Source: Pseudonocardia kujensis
GTDB taxonomy: Bacteria; Actinomycetota; Actinomycetes; Mycobacteriales; Pseudonocardiaceae
Direction of reading: 5' to 3'
DNA: 37,379 nt
Assembly: GCF_021283305.1 (NCBI RefSeq)
Contig: NZ_JAJSOK010000071.1
Coordinates: 1 to 37,379 of the forward strand
Part shown: piece by piece, positions 17,166 through 24,946 of the stretch
How positions within the stretch are numbered: the stretch's first letter is position 1
How the letters are laid out: the number at the start of each line of letters is the position of its first letter
Notes under the pieces: model-generated
Seen by the model: only the letters and a program-made list of their open reading frames with translations
Database searches by the model: none
Told to the model about the DNA's origin: nothing
Position numbers and translations under genes: made by a program

Positions 17166-19562
17166 GTGGAGAGCCGGGGCGTACGGGCGCCAGATGACCC
17201 GCCGAAACCCACAGCCCCGCGATCGTCCGGGCCGCGGTCCCACCCGTCGCCGTCCCGGACCCGCGGGGGGCTCGTCCGCGGTTCCCTGATCCGCAGCGCC
17301 GCCCATCGCGACGGGCTCGCGCTCATCCTCGGTTCCGGCCTCACCTCGGCCGTCGGGCTCGTCTACTGGGTGCTCGCCGCCCGGCTGTTCCCCGCCGACG
17401 TCGTCGGCCTGAACCAGGCGGCGCTGTCCGCGGTGATGCTGCTGGGCAGCGTCGCACACCTGAACATGACGTACGCGCTGCTGCGCTTCGTCCCGGTCGC
17501 GGGGTGGGCGGCGCGCCGCCTGGTGATCGGCGGGTACCTGGCCGCGGGCGCGATCGCCGCCCTGGTCGGGCTGGCCTTCGCGACCGGCGCGCGGTGGTGG
17601 GCGCCGGACCTGGTGGCGGCGGTCGGCCAGGACCGGCTGACGGTGTTCTTCGTGCTCGCGACGCCGGTGTGGGCGCTGTTCACGGTGCAGGACTACGTGC
17701 TGACCGGGATCCGGCGCGCCACGGTCGTCCCGCTGGAGAACGGCGTGTTCGCCGTGCTCAAGGTCGGGTTGCTGCTGGCGGCGCTGGTCGCCACCGTGAC
17801 GGGGGCGGTCGCCGTCTCCTGGATGGTCGCGACGGCGCTGCTGGTCCTGGTCGTCAACGTCTGGCTGCTGGCCCGCGCGCTGCCCCGCTTCACCCGCGAG
17901 CACGAGGCCGCCGGCGGACCCGTCGAGCGGATCACGGTCCGCGACCTCGGCGGCTTCGTCCGCGCCGACTACGCGGGCGCGATCTTCCAGCAGGCCGCGA
18001 TGTTCGGCATGCCCGTCCTGGTGCTCGGCCGGCTCGGGCCGGAGGCCAACGGCGCCTACGGCATCGTCTGGCAGATCGCGCAGGCGCTGTTCGTGGTCTC
18101 GTCCGGGATGAACCAGTCGATGGTCGCCCACACCGCGGCCGACGCCGGTTCGGCCGAGACGGTCGAGGCGGCCCGCCGGGCGACGATCCGCCGCTCGCTG
18201 ACCCTCGTCCTGCCGGGCGCGCTGGTCGTGGCCGCCGGCGCCCCGCTGATCCTGTCGGTGTTCGGCGCCGGCTACGCCCGCGAGGGCACCGCCGCGCTCG
18301 CGCTGACCGCCCTCGCCGCGGTGCCGTACGCGGTGACCTCCGCGACCGTGAGCGCGGCGCGGGTCCGCCGCCGCGGCGTCGTCCAGTTCGCCGTGCCCGC
18401 CGCGGCCGCGATCCTGGTGATCGGCGGCTCGTGGGTGCTGCTGCCGGTGCTCGGGATCGTCGGGGCCGGCCTGGCGTGGCTGGTCGGACAGTCGCTGGTG
18501 GCGCTCGTGATCATGCTCGGGACCGCGCGGTGGCTGCCGCCGGTCCTGGCCCGCCGGGTCGACGCGCTGCGCTCGGCCGGGCTGCTGCGCCGCATCGGCG
18601 GTGCCGGCACCCTGCTGCACGGCGTGCCCGGCGGCGCGGGCTGGACCCTGGGCGAGCGGCTGAGCGGCGGCTCGGAGTCCGTGGTCGTCCGGGTCGGCCC
18701 GGAGGGCGGCGCCGTCCAGCGGGGGGCGCTGCTCAAGGCGTGCGACACCCCGCGCAGTCGGCGCGGGCTGGCCTGGCAGACCGAGGTGCTCGACCGGCTG
18801 CACGCCGACCCCCGGATCGGACACCTGCACCCGCTGCTGCCACGGGTGCTCGGCGCGGGCGAGATCGGGCGCAGCTACTGCGTGATCGAGTCGCTGGTGC
18901 CCGGGGAGAGCGGGCTCGCGGTGCTGCGCGACCCCGTGCGTGGCCCGGTCCTGGTCGACCACGCCGCCCAGGTGATCGGCGAGCTCCACCGGCACACCGG
19001 CGAGGTCCGCCCCGTCGGGCCCGAGGACCTCGACGCGTGGGTGCACGAGCCGCTGTCGCGGGTGCGGGCGCTGGTCCCGCGGGCGTTGCACGCCGACACC
19101 CGCGGCCTCGCCGCCCGGCTCGACGCCGCGCTGCGCGGCCGCCGTGCGTCCGTCGGCTGGGTGCACGGCGACTTCAGCCCGGTGAACCTGCTCGCGGACC
19201 CCCGGGGGCGGGTCAGCGGGATCGTCGACTGGTGCGAGGCGCGGCCCGTGGGGCTGCAGGTGCTCGACGTCGTGGCGCTGCACCAGTTCGCCGTGATGCA
19301 CGGGGCGGGGCGGGAGCTCGGCCCCCTGGTGCTCGAGTGGCTGGCGGGGCCGCCCGACGCGGTGGCCGAGCGGATGGGGGCGGCGCAGCGCCTGCTGGGC
19401 GGGGACCCGGTCGACCACCGGGTCCTCACCGTGCTCGGCTGGCTGCAGCACGTCTCGGAGGTGGCCCGGAAGTCGGCGCGTGCCTCGGCGAACCCGGTGT
19501 GGGTGCGGCGCAACGTCCGCGCCCCGCTGCGCGGCGCCCGCGCCGCCCTCGAGCCCGTCTGA
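17166..19562 (+). CDS. Polysaccharide/lipid flippase-like membrane protein fused to an APH-type kinase domain
   Basis: A 798-residue fusion. After a basic, Pro/Ser-rich cytoplasmic start (1-45), residues about 50-470 form many hydrophobic helices with the pattern of the MOP superfamily (Wzx/MviN-like exporters of lipid-linked glycans), e.g. LILGSGLTSAVGLVYWVLAA and VVSSGMNQSMVAHTA. Residues about 490-798 form an aminoglycoside-phosphotransferase/choline-kinase-like domain with the catalytic HGDFSPVN (H667, D669, N674) and the metal-binding VDWCEA (D688). Both phosphotransfer motifs are intact, so this need not be a pseudokinase. M. tuberculosis MviN also has a flippase core followed by a kinase-like domain, but that one is a protein pseudokinase. 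A role in coupling glycan export to phosphorylation or to regulation is inference. It is monocistronic, and a hairpin follows. Confidence 0.85.
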   Translation: MESRGVRAPDDPPKPTAPRSSGPRSHPSPSRTRGGLVRGSLIRSAAHRDGLALILGSGLTSAVGLVYWVLAARLFPADVVGLNQAALSAVMLLGSVAHLNMTYALLRFVPVAGWAARRLVIGGYLAAGAIAALVGLAFATGARWWAPDLVAAVGQDRLTVFFVLATPVWALFTVQDYVLTGIRRATVVPLENGVFAVLKVGLLLAALVATVTGAVAVSWMVATALLVLVVNVWLLARALPRFTREHEAAGGPVERITVRDLGGFVRADYAGAIFQQAAMFGMPVLVLGRLGPEANGAYGIVWQIAQALFVVSSGMNQSMVAHTAADAGSAETVEAARRATIRRSLTLVLPGALVVAAGAPLILSVFGAGYAREGTAALALTALAAVPYAVTSATVSAARVRRRGVVQFAVPAAAAILVIGGSWVLLPVLGIVGAGLAWLVGQSLVALVIMLGTARWLPPVLARRVDALRSAGLLRRIGGAGTLLHGVPGGAGWTLGERLSGGSESVVVRVGPEGGAVQRGALLKACDTPRSRRGLAWQTEVLDRLHADPRIGHLHPLLPRVLGAGEIGRSYCVIESLVPGESGLAVLRDPVRGPVLVDHAAQVIGELHRHTGEVRPVGPEDLDAWVHEPLSRVRALVPRALHADTRGLAARLDAALRGRRASVGWVHGDFSPVNLLADPRGRVSGIVDWCEARPVGLQVLDVVALHQFAVMHGAGRELGPLVLEWLAGPPDAVAERMGAAQRLLGGDPVDHRVLTVLGWLQHVSEVARKSARASANPVWVRRNVRAPLRGARAALEPV

Positions 19563-19608
19563 CCGGGCGTCGGGTCGGCGTCGGATCGCCGGCCGGACCG
19601 CTGGTCGG

Positions 19609-19627
19609 GGGGCCGGACCGGCCCCCG
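19609..19627 (+). terminator. Hairpin downstream of the flippase-kinase gene
   Basis: GGGGGCCGG-A-CCGGCCCCC is a 9-bp perfect inverted repeat around a single base, 46 nt after the stop codon. The innermost pairs would open to form the loop. Confidence 0.5.
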
Positions 19628-19768
19628 TCCGGTCCGGCCACCCCGGGCGACACCGCCGGCACGCCGGGGACCGGCGGCCGCGGTGCGGGTAGGAGGGGGG
19701 CACCACGACCCTCCCCGACACGGGCGGCCCGCGTCAAACATCTGGCTGGCTTCTCCACCCGCACGTCG

Positions 19769-19774
19769 TAATGT
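19769..19774 (+). promoter_or_regulatory. Putative leaderless promoter (-10) of the Mo-hydroxylase gene
   Basis: TAATGT ends 7 nt before the ATG at 19782, with no ribosome binding site between them. Confidence 0.5.
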
Positions 19775-19781
19775 GAGTCAC

Positions 19782-22127
19782 ATGCCTCATTCCATTCTCG
19801 GAACCGCCGTGCGGCGGATCGAGGACCCCGACCTGATCACCGGCGCCACCACCTACGTCGGCAACATCGTCGCCGGCCGCACGGACGTCCTGCACGCCTC
19901 GTTCGTCCGCTCGCCGCTGGCGCACGCGCTCGTCACCGGGATCGACACCTCCGCGGCCGCGGCGGCCGAGGGTGTCGTCGCCGTCTACACCGCCGCCGAC
20001 CTCGGGCTCCCCGCGCACCACGGGCTGATGGTGCTCAATCCCGACATGCCCCGCCCGCCGCTGGCCACCGACCGGGTCCGGTTCGTCGGCGAGGCCGTGG
20101 CGCTCGTCGTCGCCGAGTCGAAGGCCGCCGCCGTCGACGCCGCCGAACTGGTCGAGGTCGACTACGACCCCCTCCCCGCGGTCGTCGACGCCGAGGCGGC
20201 GCTCGAGCCCGACGCCCCGCTGCAGTTCCCCGACGTCGGGTCCAACGTGGCCGGCGGGCTGCGCTCGGCCGAAGGGGCCGCCGTGCTCGACGACGCCGAG
20301 GTCGTCGTCCGGGCCCGCATGGTCAACCAGCGCATCGCGGTCGTCCCGCTCGAGGGCAACGCGATCCTCGTCGACCCGACGGACTCCGATCACGCGCTCG
20401 TCGTGCACGTCTCCACCCAGATGCCGCACGGCTTCCGTGCCCAGCTCGCCGGGCTGTTCGGGCTGGAGCCCGACGCGGTGCGGGTGATCGCGCCGAACGT
20501 CGGCGGCGGGTTCGGTGGCAAGGCCGGGATGATCGCCGAGCACACCGCCACGGTGGGCGCCGCGCGGGCGCTGGGCCGCCCGGTCGCCTGGGTCGAGACG
20601 CGCTCGGAGAACCTCGTCTCGATGCCGCACGGCCGCGGCCAGGTCGCCTACTACGAGCTCGGCCTGACCCGCGACGGTCGGATGACCGGGCTGCGCTGCC
20701 GGGTCGTCGGCGACGCGGGTGCCTACGCCGGGTTCGGCGGCGCGCTGCCGCTGCACATGACCTACGTGATGGCGCCGGGTGTCTACGCCATCCCGAAGGT
20801 GGGGTACGACGCCGTCACCGCGCTGACGAACACCACGCCGATGGGGGCGTTCCGCGGGGCGGGCCGGCCGGAGGCGGCCGCGCACCTCGAGCGGCTGGTC
20901 GACATCGCCGCGGCCGAGCTGGACATGGACCCGGCCGAGCTGCGCCGGCGCAACTTCCTCGACCCGGCCGCGTTCCCGCTGACCACACCGGTCGGGGCGA
21001 ACTACGACGTGGGCGACTACGACCTGCCGCTGCGCGAGGCGCTGCGGCTGGCCGACTACGAGAAGCTCCGCGAGGAGCAGGTCACCCGCCGCGAGTCCGG
21101 CGACCCGGTGCAGCTGGGCATCGGCATGTCGGTCTACGTGGAGATCACCGCCGGTGGCGGGGGCAGCGAGTACGGGTCGGTGCGGGTGCACCCGGACGGC
21201 ACCGCCACGGTGCAGGCGGGGACCTCGGCGCACGGGCAGGGGCACGCGACGTCGTTCGCGATGCTCGTGTCGGACCGGCTCGGCATCCCCATGGAGAAGA
21301 TCACCTACGAGCAGTCGGACACCGCCAGCGTCCCGCGGGGCGGCGGCACCGGCGGCTCGCGGTCGCTGCAGATGGGCGGCTCCGCCGTGCGGGTCGCGGC
21401 CGACGACGTGCTCAAGGAGGCCACCCGGCGGGCGGCCGCGCTGCTCGAGGCCAACCCCGACGACGTCGCGCTGACCGACGACGGCGAGTTCGGCGTCACC
21501 GGCGTGCCCTCGGCCACCGTGACCTGGGAGCAGGTGGCGGCCGAGGGCGAGATCTTCGCGGGCGTCGACGAGCAGCAGGCCGACGCGACCTACCCCTTCG
21601 GTGCGCACCTGTCCGTGGTCGAGGTGGACACCCTGACCGGGCGGGTGCGGCCGCGGGCGCACATCGCCGTCGACGACTGCGGGCGCGTGCTCAACCCGCT
21701 GCTGGTCGAGGGCCAGCAGCACGGCGGGCTGGCGCAGGGCATCGCCCAGGCGCTCTACGAGGAGGTCCTCTACGACCCGGAGGGCAACCCGACCACCGCC
21801 ACACTGGCCGACTACCACGTGCCCACCGCGGCGGACCTCTTCTCGTTCCAGGCGGTCACCACCGAGACGCCCACCCCGCGGAACGTGCTCGGGGCGAAGG
21901 GCATCGGCGAGTCGGCGACGATCGGCTCCACGCCGGCGGTGCAGAACGCGATCGTGGACGCGCTGCGCCCGTACGGGGTCACGCACGTCGACCTGCCGTG
22001 CACGCCGGAGCGCGTCTGGCGGGCGATCCGGACCGGCGGCGGGGACCCGTGGCGGGAGCCGGCGGACGTCTTCGGCAGCCTGCCGCTGCGGGGCGGGGAC
22101 TCGCAGGACGAGTCCGGCGCGATCTGA
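19782..22127 (+). CDS. Molybdenum hydroxylase large subunit (CoxL-like, xanthine dehydrogenase family)
   Basis: A 781-residue molybdopterin-binding subunit of the xanthine oxidase/aldehyde oxidase/CO dehydrogenase family. It has an N-terminal a/b hammerhead domain (about 15-125; GATTYVGNI, VRFVGEAVALVVAES), VGGGFGGK near residue 245, GAFRGAGRPEA near 360, GTSAHGQGHATSF, and GAKGIGESATIGSTPAVQNAI with the catalytic glutamate. The active-site loop has RGAGRPE and not the AYRCSFR of genuine (form I) CO dehydrogenase, so this is a form II enzyme whose true substrate is unknown. No iron-sulfur (CoxS) or FAD (CoxM) subunit gene lies next to it in the window, which is unusual. Start is ATG 19782 behind the -10 element; longer in-frame extensions lack similarity. 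Confidence 0.88.
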   Translation: MPHSILGTAVRRIEDPDLITGATTYVGNIVAGRTDVLHASFVRSPLAHALVTGIDTSAAAAAEGVVAVYTAADLGLPAHHGLMVLNPDMPRPPLATDRVRFVGEAVALVVAESKAAAVDAAELVEVDYDPLPAVVDAEAALEPDAPLQFPDVGSNVAGGLRSAEGAAVLDDAEVVVRARMVNQRIAVVPLEGNAILVDPTDSDHALVVHVSTQMPHGFRAQLAGLFGLEPDAVRVIAPNVGGGFGGKAGMIAEHTATVGAARALGRPVAWVETRSENLVSMPHGRGQVAYYELGLTRDGRMTGLRCRVVGDAGAYAGFGGALPLHMTYVMAPGVYAIPKVGYDAVTALTNTTPMGAFRGAGRPEAAAHLERLVDIAAAELDMDPAELRRRNFLDPAAFPLTTPVGANYDVGDYDLPLREALRLADYEKLREEQVTRRESGDPVQLGIGMSVYVEITAGGGGSEYGSVRVHPDGTATVQAGTSAHGQGHATSFAMLVSDRLGIPMEKITYEQSDTASVPRGGGTGGSRSLQMGGSAVRVAADDVLKEATRRAAALLEANPDDVALTDDGEFGVTGVPSATVTWEQVAAEGEIFAGVDEQQADATYPFGAHLSVVEVDTLTGRVRPRAHIAVDDCGRVLNPLLVEGQQHGGLAQGIAQALYEEVLYDPEGNPTTATLADYHVPTAADLFSFQAVTTETPTPRNVLGAKGIGESATIGSTPAVQNAIVDALRPYGVTHVDLPCTPERVWRAIRTGGGDPWREPADVFGSLPLRGGDSQDESGAI

Positions 22128-22137
22128 GCGCAGCCCG

Positions 22138-22152
22138 GTCCGGCGGCCGGAC
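22138..22152 (+). terminator. Short hairpin after the Mo-hydroxylase gene
   Basis: GTCCGGC-G-GCCGGAC, a perfect 7-bp inverted repeat 11 nt after the stop codon, without a U-tract. Confidence 0.35.
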
Positions 22153-22241
22153 GGTCGCATGATCGACGGGCCCGTTCGGCCGTCCGGGGGCGGGTGCGCC
22201 GGGCACCCACCCCCGAGGCGGTGAACCGGCCCGTCGTGGCG

Positions 22242-22290
22242 CAGACTCATGCCCGTGACGCGAGGATCGAGCGTGGAGCGCACGCGATGA
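22242..22290 (+). promoter_or_regulatory. Possible leaderless 11-codon leader ORF overlapping the FAH-family gene
   Basis: CAGACT (22242-22247) is a -10-like sequence 7 nt before GTG 22255. This GTG opens an 11-codon frame (MTRGSSVERTR) whose TGA (22288-22290) overlaps the ATG of the next gene as ATGA. The arrangement would couple the two by reinitiation. The gene also has its own GGAG, so the leader may be coincidental. Confidence 0.3.
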
Positions 22291-23111
22291 GGCTGGCCAC
22301 CATCCGGACCGCCGCGGGGACGCGCGCCGTCCGGGTCGACGCGACGGGCGCGACCGAGACCGGCGACGCGGACCTGCGCGCCCTGCTGTCCCGCCCGGAC
22401 TGGGCCGAGCACGCGGCGGCCGCGGCCGGCCCGTCGCACGCCGTCGAGGGGCTGGACTACGCGCCGCTCGTGCCCTCGCCCGAGAAGATCATCTGTGTCG
22501 GGCTGAACTACCGGGACCACGTCCTCGAGATGGGCAACGAGCTGCCCGAGTACCCCACGGTGTTCGCGAAGTACGCGCCCGCGCTCGTCGGCGCGCACGA
22601 CGAGATCGAGCTGCCCACCGTCTCCGAGCAGGTCGACTACGAGGCCGAGCTGGCCGTGGTGATCGGGCGCCCGGTGCGCCACGCCGACGGGGCCGAGGCG
22701 GCGGCGGCGATCGCGGGCTACACGATCCTCAACGACGTCAGCGTCCGCGACTACCAGAACCGCACCAAGCAGTTCCTGCAGGGCAAGACCTTCGAGCACA
22801 GCACCCCGCTGGGCCCGGTGCTCGTCACGCCGGACGAGCTGCCCGAGGGCGGCTGGGCGATCTCCTCGACGCTCGACGGCGAGGTCATGCAGAGCTCGAC
22901 CACCGACCAGCTGGTGTTCGGCGCCGTCGACCTGGTCGTCTACCTGTCGGCGATCCTCACGCTCAACCCGGGCGACGTGATCGCCACCGGCACCCCCGGC
23001 GGGGTGGGCCACGCCCGCAGGCCCCCGCGGTACCTGACGGACGGCGCCGAGCTGGTCACCGCGATCGACGGCATCGGCGAGTGCCGCAACCTCTGCCGGC
23101 TCGCGAAATGA
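22287..23111 (+). CDS. Fumarylacetoacetate hydrolase family protein (probable fumarylpyruvate/acylpyruvate hydrolase)
   Basis: A 274-residue FAH-superfamily enzyme. It has a small N-terminal domain (1-60) and a catalytic mixed-beta fold with KIICVGLNYRDHVLEMG (catalytic His), the divalent-metal ligands in VDYEAELAVVIG (two Glu), NDVSVRDYQ (Asp), and C-terminal GDVIATGTPGGVGHARRPP. It would hydrolyse a C-C bond in a 2,4-dioxo acid such as fumarylpyruvate. The stop overlaps the start of a maleylpyruvate isomerase gene (ATGA), and in the gentisate pathway that isomerase feeds fumarylpyruvate hydrolase, so that role is favoured (inference from context). Gentisate dioxygenase is not in the window. 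Start ATG 22287 has GGAG 10 nt upstream. Confidence 0.87.
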   Translation: MRLATIRTAAGTRAVRVDATGATETGDADLRALLSRPDWAEHAAAAAGPSHAVEGLDYAPLVPSPEKIICVGLNYRDHVLEMGNELPEYPTVFAKYAPALVGAHDEIELPTVSEQVDYEAELAVVIGRPVRHADGAEAAAAIAGYTILNDVSVRDYQNRTKQFLQGKTFEHSTPLGPVLVTPDELPEGGWAISSTLDGEVMQSSTTDQLVFGAVDLVVYLSAILTLNPGDVIATGTPGGVGHARRPPRYLTDGAELVTAIDGIGECRNLCRLAK

Positions 23112-23845
23112 CCCGCTCGCTCGAGCTGTCGCTGGCGTGGGCCGGCGACGGTGCGGCGCACCTGCGCGGGCTCATGGACCGGATGGGCGACGAGGCCTTC
23201 CGCGCCCCGTCCGCGCTGCCCGGCTGGACCCGCGCGCACGTGCTGAGCCACGTCGCCCGCAACGCCGAGGCGATGCTGAACCTGCTGCACTGGGCGCGGA
23301 CGGGGGAGGAGACCCCCGCCTACGCCGACGACGCCCAGCGGGACGCGGACATCGCGAGCGGCGCGCAGCGCGAGCCGGCCGCGATCCGGGAGGACGTGGT
23401 CGCGACCTCGGACAAGCTCGCGCAGGTCGTGAAGGCGATGCCCGAGGAGGCGTGGTCGCGCAGCATCCGCGACCGGCGGGGCAGGGAGGTGCCGGCGACC
23501 GAGATCGCCTGGATGCGGGCGCGCGAGATGTGGATCCACTCCGTCGACCTCGACGTGGGCGCCTCCTTCGAGGACTTCCCGCAGCCCATGCTGTGCGAGC
23601 TCGTCGCGGACGTCGCCGCGAACCTCGCGGCGCGGCCCGGGACGCCGGCGGTGCGGCTGGTCGCGAGCGACCGCGACCGGGCGTGGTCGACCGCGGCCGA
23701 GGGCACCCCGCCCGCCGTCTCGGTCTCCGCGCCCGTGGCCGACCTGGCGGCGTGGGTGTCGGGGCGCGGGCGCTCACGCCGGATCCGGGCCGTCACCCCC
23801 GAGGGCGAACCGACCCAGGTCCCGGAGCTGCCGGCCTGGCTGTAG
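23108..23845 (+). CDS. Mycothiol-dependent maleylpyruvate isomerase family protein
   Basis: A 245-residue DinB/MDMPI-fold protein. It has an N-terminal four-helix domain with WTRAHVLSHVARNAEAM and REMWIHSVDLDVG, and a C-terminal SCP2-like domain (about 160-245). Metal ligands H48, E140 and H144 have exactly the spacing of H52, E144 and H148 in the Corynebacterium glutamicum enzyme, which isomerises maleylpyruvate to fumarylpyruvate with mycothiol. The start ATG overlaps the stop of the upstream hydrolase gene by four bases (ATGA), so the pair is translationally coupled and likely acts in sequence. Many actinobacterial relatives act on other mycothiol or unknown substrates, so the substrate rests on context. 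Confidence 0.88.
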   Translation: MTRSLELSLAWAGDGAAHLRGLMDRMGDEAFRAPSALPGWTRAHVLSHVARNAEAMLNLLHWARTGEETPAYADDAQRDADIASGAQREPAAIREDVVATSDKLAQVVKAMPEEAWSRSIRDRRGREVPATEIAWMRAREMWIHSVDLDVGASFEDFPQPMLCELVADVAANLAARPGTPAVRLVASDRDRAWSTAAEGTPPAVSVSAPVADLAAWVSGRGRSRRIRAVTPEGEPTQVPELPAWL

Positions 23846-23872
23846 CCACCCCGGCCGCCGGGCTCCGGCGGG

Positions 23873-24601
23873 TCACGGGCGGTCGCGGCGGGTGAGCTCG
23901 TCGAGCCTGGCCTGCACCTCCTCGAGCCGGGCGAGGGTCTCGTCGAGGCGGGCGTGCAGGACGGCCACCTCGGCGGACAGCAGGGCGACCGCGCCCGGGT
24001 CCTCGGCGGGCGCCTCCGCCGGGGCGAGCGTGGGCTCGTCGGGCCCGAGACCGGTCGGACGGCCCTCGAGCACGACCTGCACCCCGCCCGCGAGCTCGGC
24101 GAACCGATCCGGGCTCAGCACCGGGCGGTCGGCGGCGCAGTTGCGGCAGACCGGGAGGAGCCGCCGCCACCCGACGCTGCCGGCTCCCGAGTCGGCCAGC
24201 AGGTCGGCCGGGCGGCCGCACTCGCAGCGCCCGACGCGGACCGTCTTGACGCGTTGGCGGGCGTACCGCAGGCCGCGCTCGTAGCGCCGGTACCGGCCCG
24301 ACGCCGCGACCTCGAGCAGCACCGCGCTGCGGTGGTCCGGCTCGCACGCCAGATCGCGCGCGGCGCCCATCTCGTGGAAGCAGTAGAACCCGCAGTCACA
24401 CCAGCGCGACGGGCAGGCGTGCCGCGAGCCGTGCGCGCAGATGGCGTCGTCCACCGCGCGGTAGACGTGCGCCCTGCCGAGGGTCACGCCGCTGAACCCG
24501 CAGCTCGCGCCGTCGGCGGCGAGCATCGGGTACGCCAGCTTGAACCCCGGCAGGGGCTCGTCGGAGTGTTCGCGCGGGCTGCGGGCGAAGGGACCGCCCA
24601 C
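23873..24601 (-). CDS. Conserved actinobacterial Cys-rich protein, zinc-ribbon-like with coiled-coil C-terminus, unknown function
   Basis: About 242 residues from GTG 24601 (VGGPFARS). I do not recognise a characterised family. The first half (LAYPMLAADGASCGFSGVTLGR, then DAICAHGSRHACP and CDCGFYCFHEM) has closely packed Cys and His. A second Cys set, RCECG and PVCRNC about 24 residues apart, looks like a zinc ribbon. The last 45 residues are a heptad-rich helix (LLSAEVAVLHARLDETLARL) likely to form a coiled coil. No signal peptide or membrane helix is seen, so it is probably cytosolic. A 53-residue gene ends 13 nt upstream on the same strand, implying an operon. The start is not certain, because no strong ribosome binding site precedes the GTG and the frame is open further upstream. 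Confidence 0.65.
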   Translation of the reverse strand: MGGPFARSPREHSDEPLPGFKLAYPMLAADGASCGFSGVTLGRAHVYRAVDDAICAHGSRHACPSRWCDCGFYCFHEMGAARDLACEPDHRSAVLLEVAASGRYRRYERGLRYARQRVKTVRVGRCECGRPADLLADSGAGSVGWRRLLPVCRNCAADRPVLSPDRFAELAGGVQVVLEGRPTGLGPDEPTLAPAEAPAEDPGAVALLSAEVAVLHARLDETLARLEEVQARLDELTRRDRP

Positions 24602-24614
24602 CGACCCGGCCCGG

Positions 24615-24776
24615 TCAGACCCGGGCGGGACGCTCGGCCGGGGCGTCCTCCGCCAGGGCGGCGGTGACGACCGGGACCGTGTCGTGCGCCTGCGGTGCAG
24701 GCTCCCGCGTCTCGGCGAGGCGCTCGGCCTCCCGGTCGATCGCGACACCCTCCGCCAGCTTCCTGCCCAACCTCAT
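24615..24776 (-). CDS. Small 53-residue protein of unknown function
   Basis: The frame runs from ATG 24776 (MRLGRKLAEGVAIDREAERL) to a Pro/Ala-rich C-terminus ending in AERPARV. GGGAGG lies 5 nt upstream of the ATG, one of the best ribosome binding sites in the window. The first 25 residues would form a charged amphipathic helix; the rest looks disordered. There is no signal peptide or membrane helix. It is followed after 13 nt by the Cys-rich zinc-ribbon-like protein gene, and the two are probably co-transcribed. I recognise no family. Confidence 0.65.
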   Translation of the reverse strand: MRLGRKLAEGVAIDREAERLAETREPAPQAHDTVPVVTAALAEDAPAERPARV

Positions 24777-24946
24777 GACGCCTCCCGGTTGTAGCGGTGA
24801 ACGCTTGCGTATCAGGCTGATCCTTCGCCGCGGAGTTGTCCAGAGGAGGGGATGACGACCGTGTATCGCCTCGCCCGGACGGCGGCACCGGTGCCTGCAG
24901 CGGGCACCCGGAGGCGCGAATCCTCGCCCGTTCGAGGTGATGCGGG
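24777..24946. other. Intergenic region with palindromes and a possible tiny ORF
   Basis: It contains a perfect 12-base palindrome GGCACCGGTGCC (24884-24895) and a 5-bp hairpin CCTCG/CGAGG (24922-24937), either of which could end the lipase transcript. A plus-strand ATG at 24852 follows GAGGAGGGG directly and opens a 39-codon frame to TAG 24969-24971, overlapping the 3' end of the lipase gene. The spacing (2 nt) is too short for a normal ribosome binding site, so I do not call a gene. Confidence 0.35.

Noticed and set aside
24911..24937. tRNA T-arm-like sequence (GAGG-CGCGAAT-CCTC)
   Set aside because: No acceptor stem, anticodon arm or cloverleaf could be drawn around it, and the loop is not TTCGAAT.
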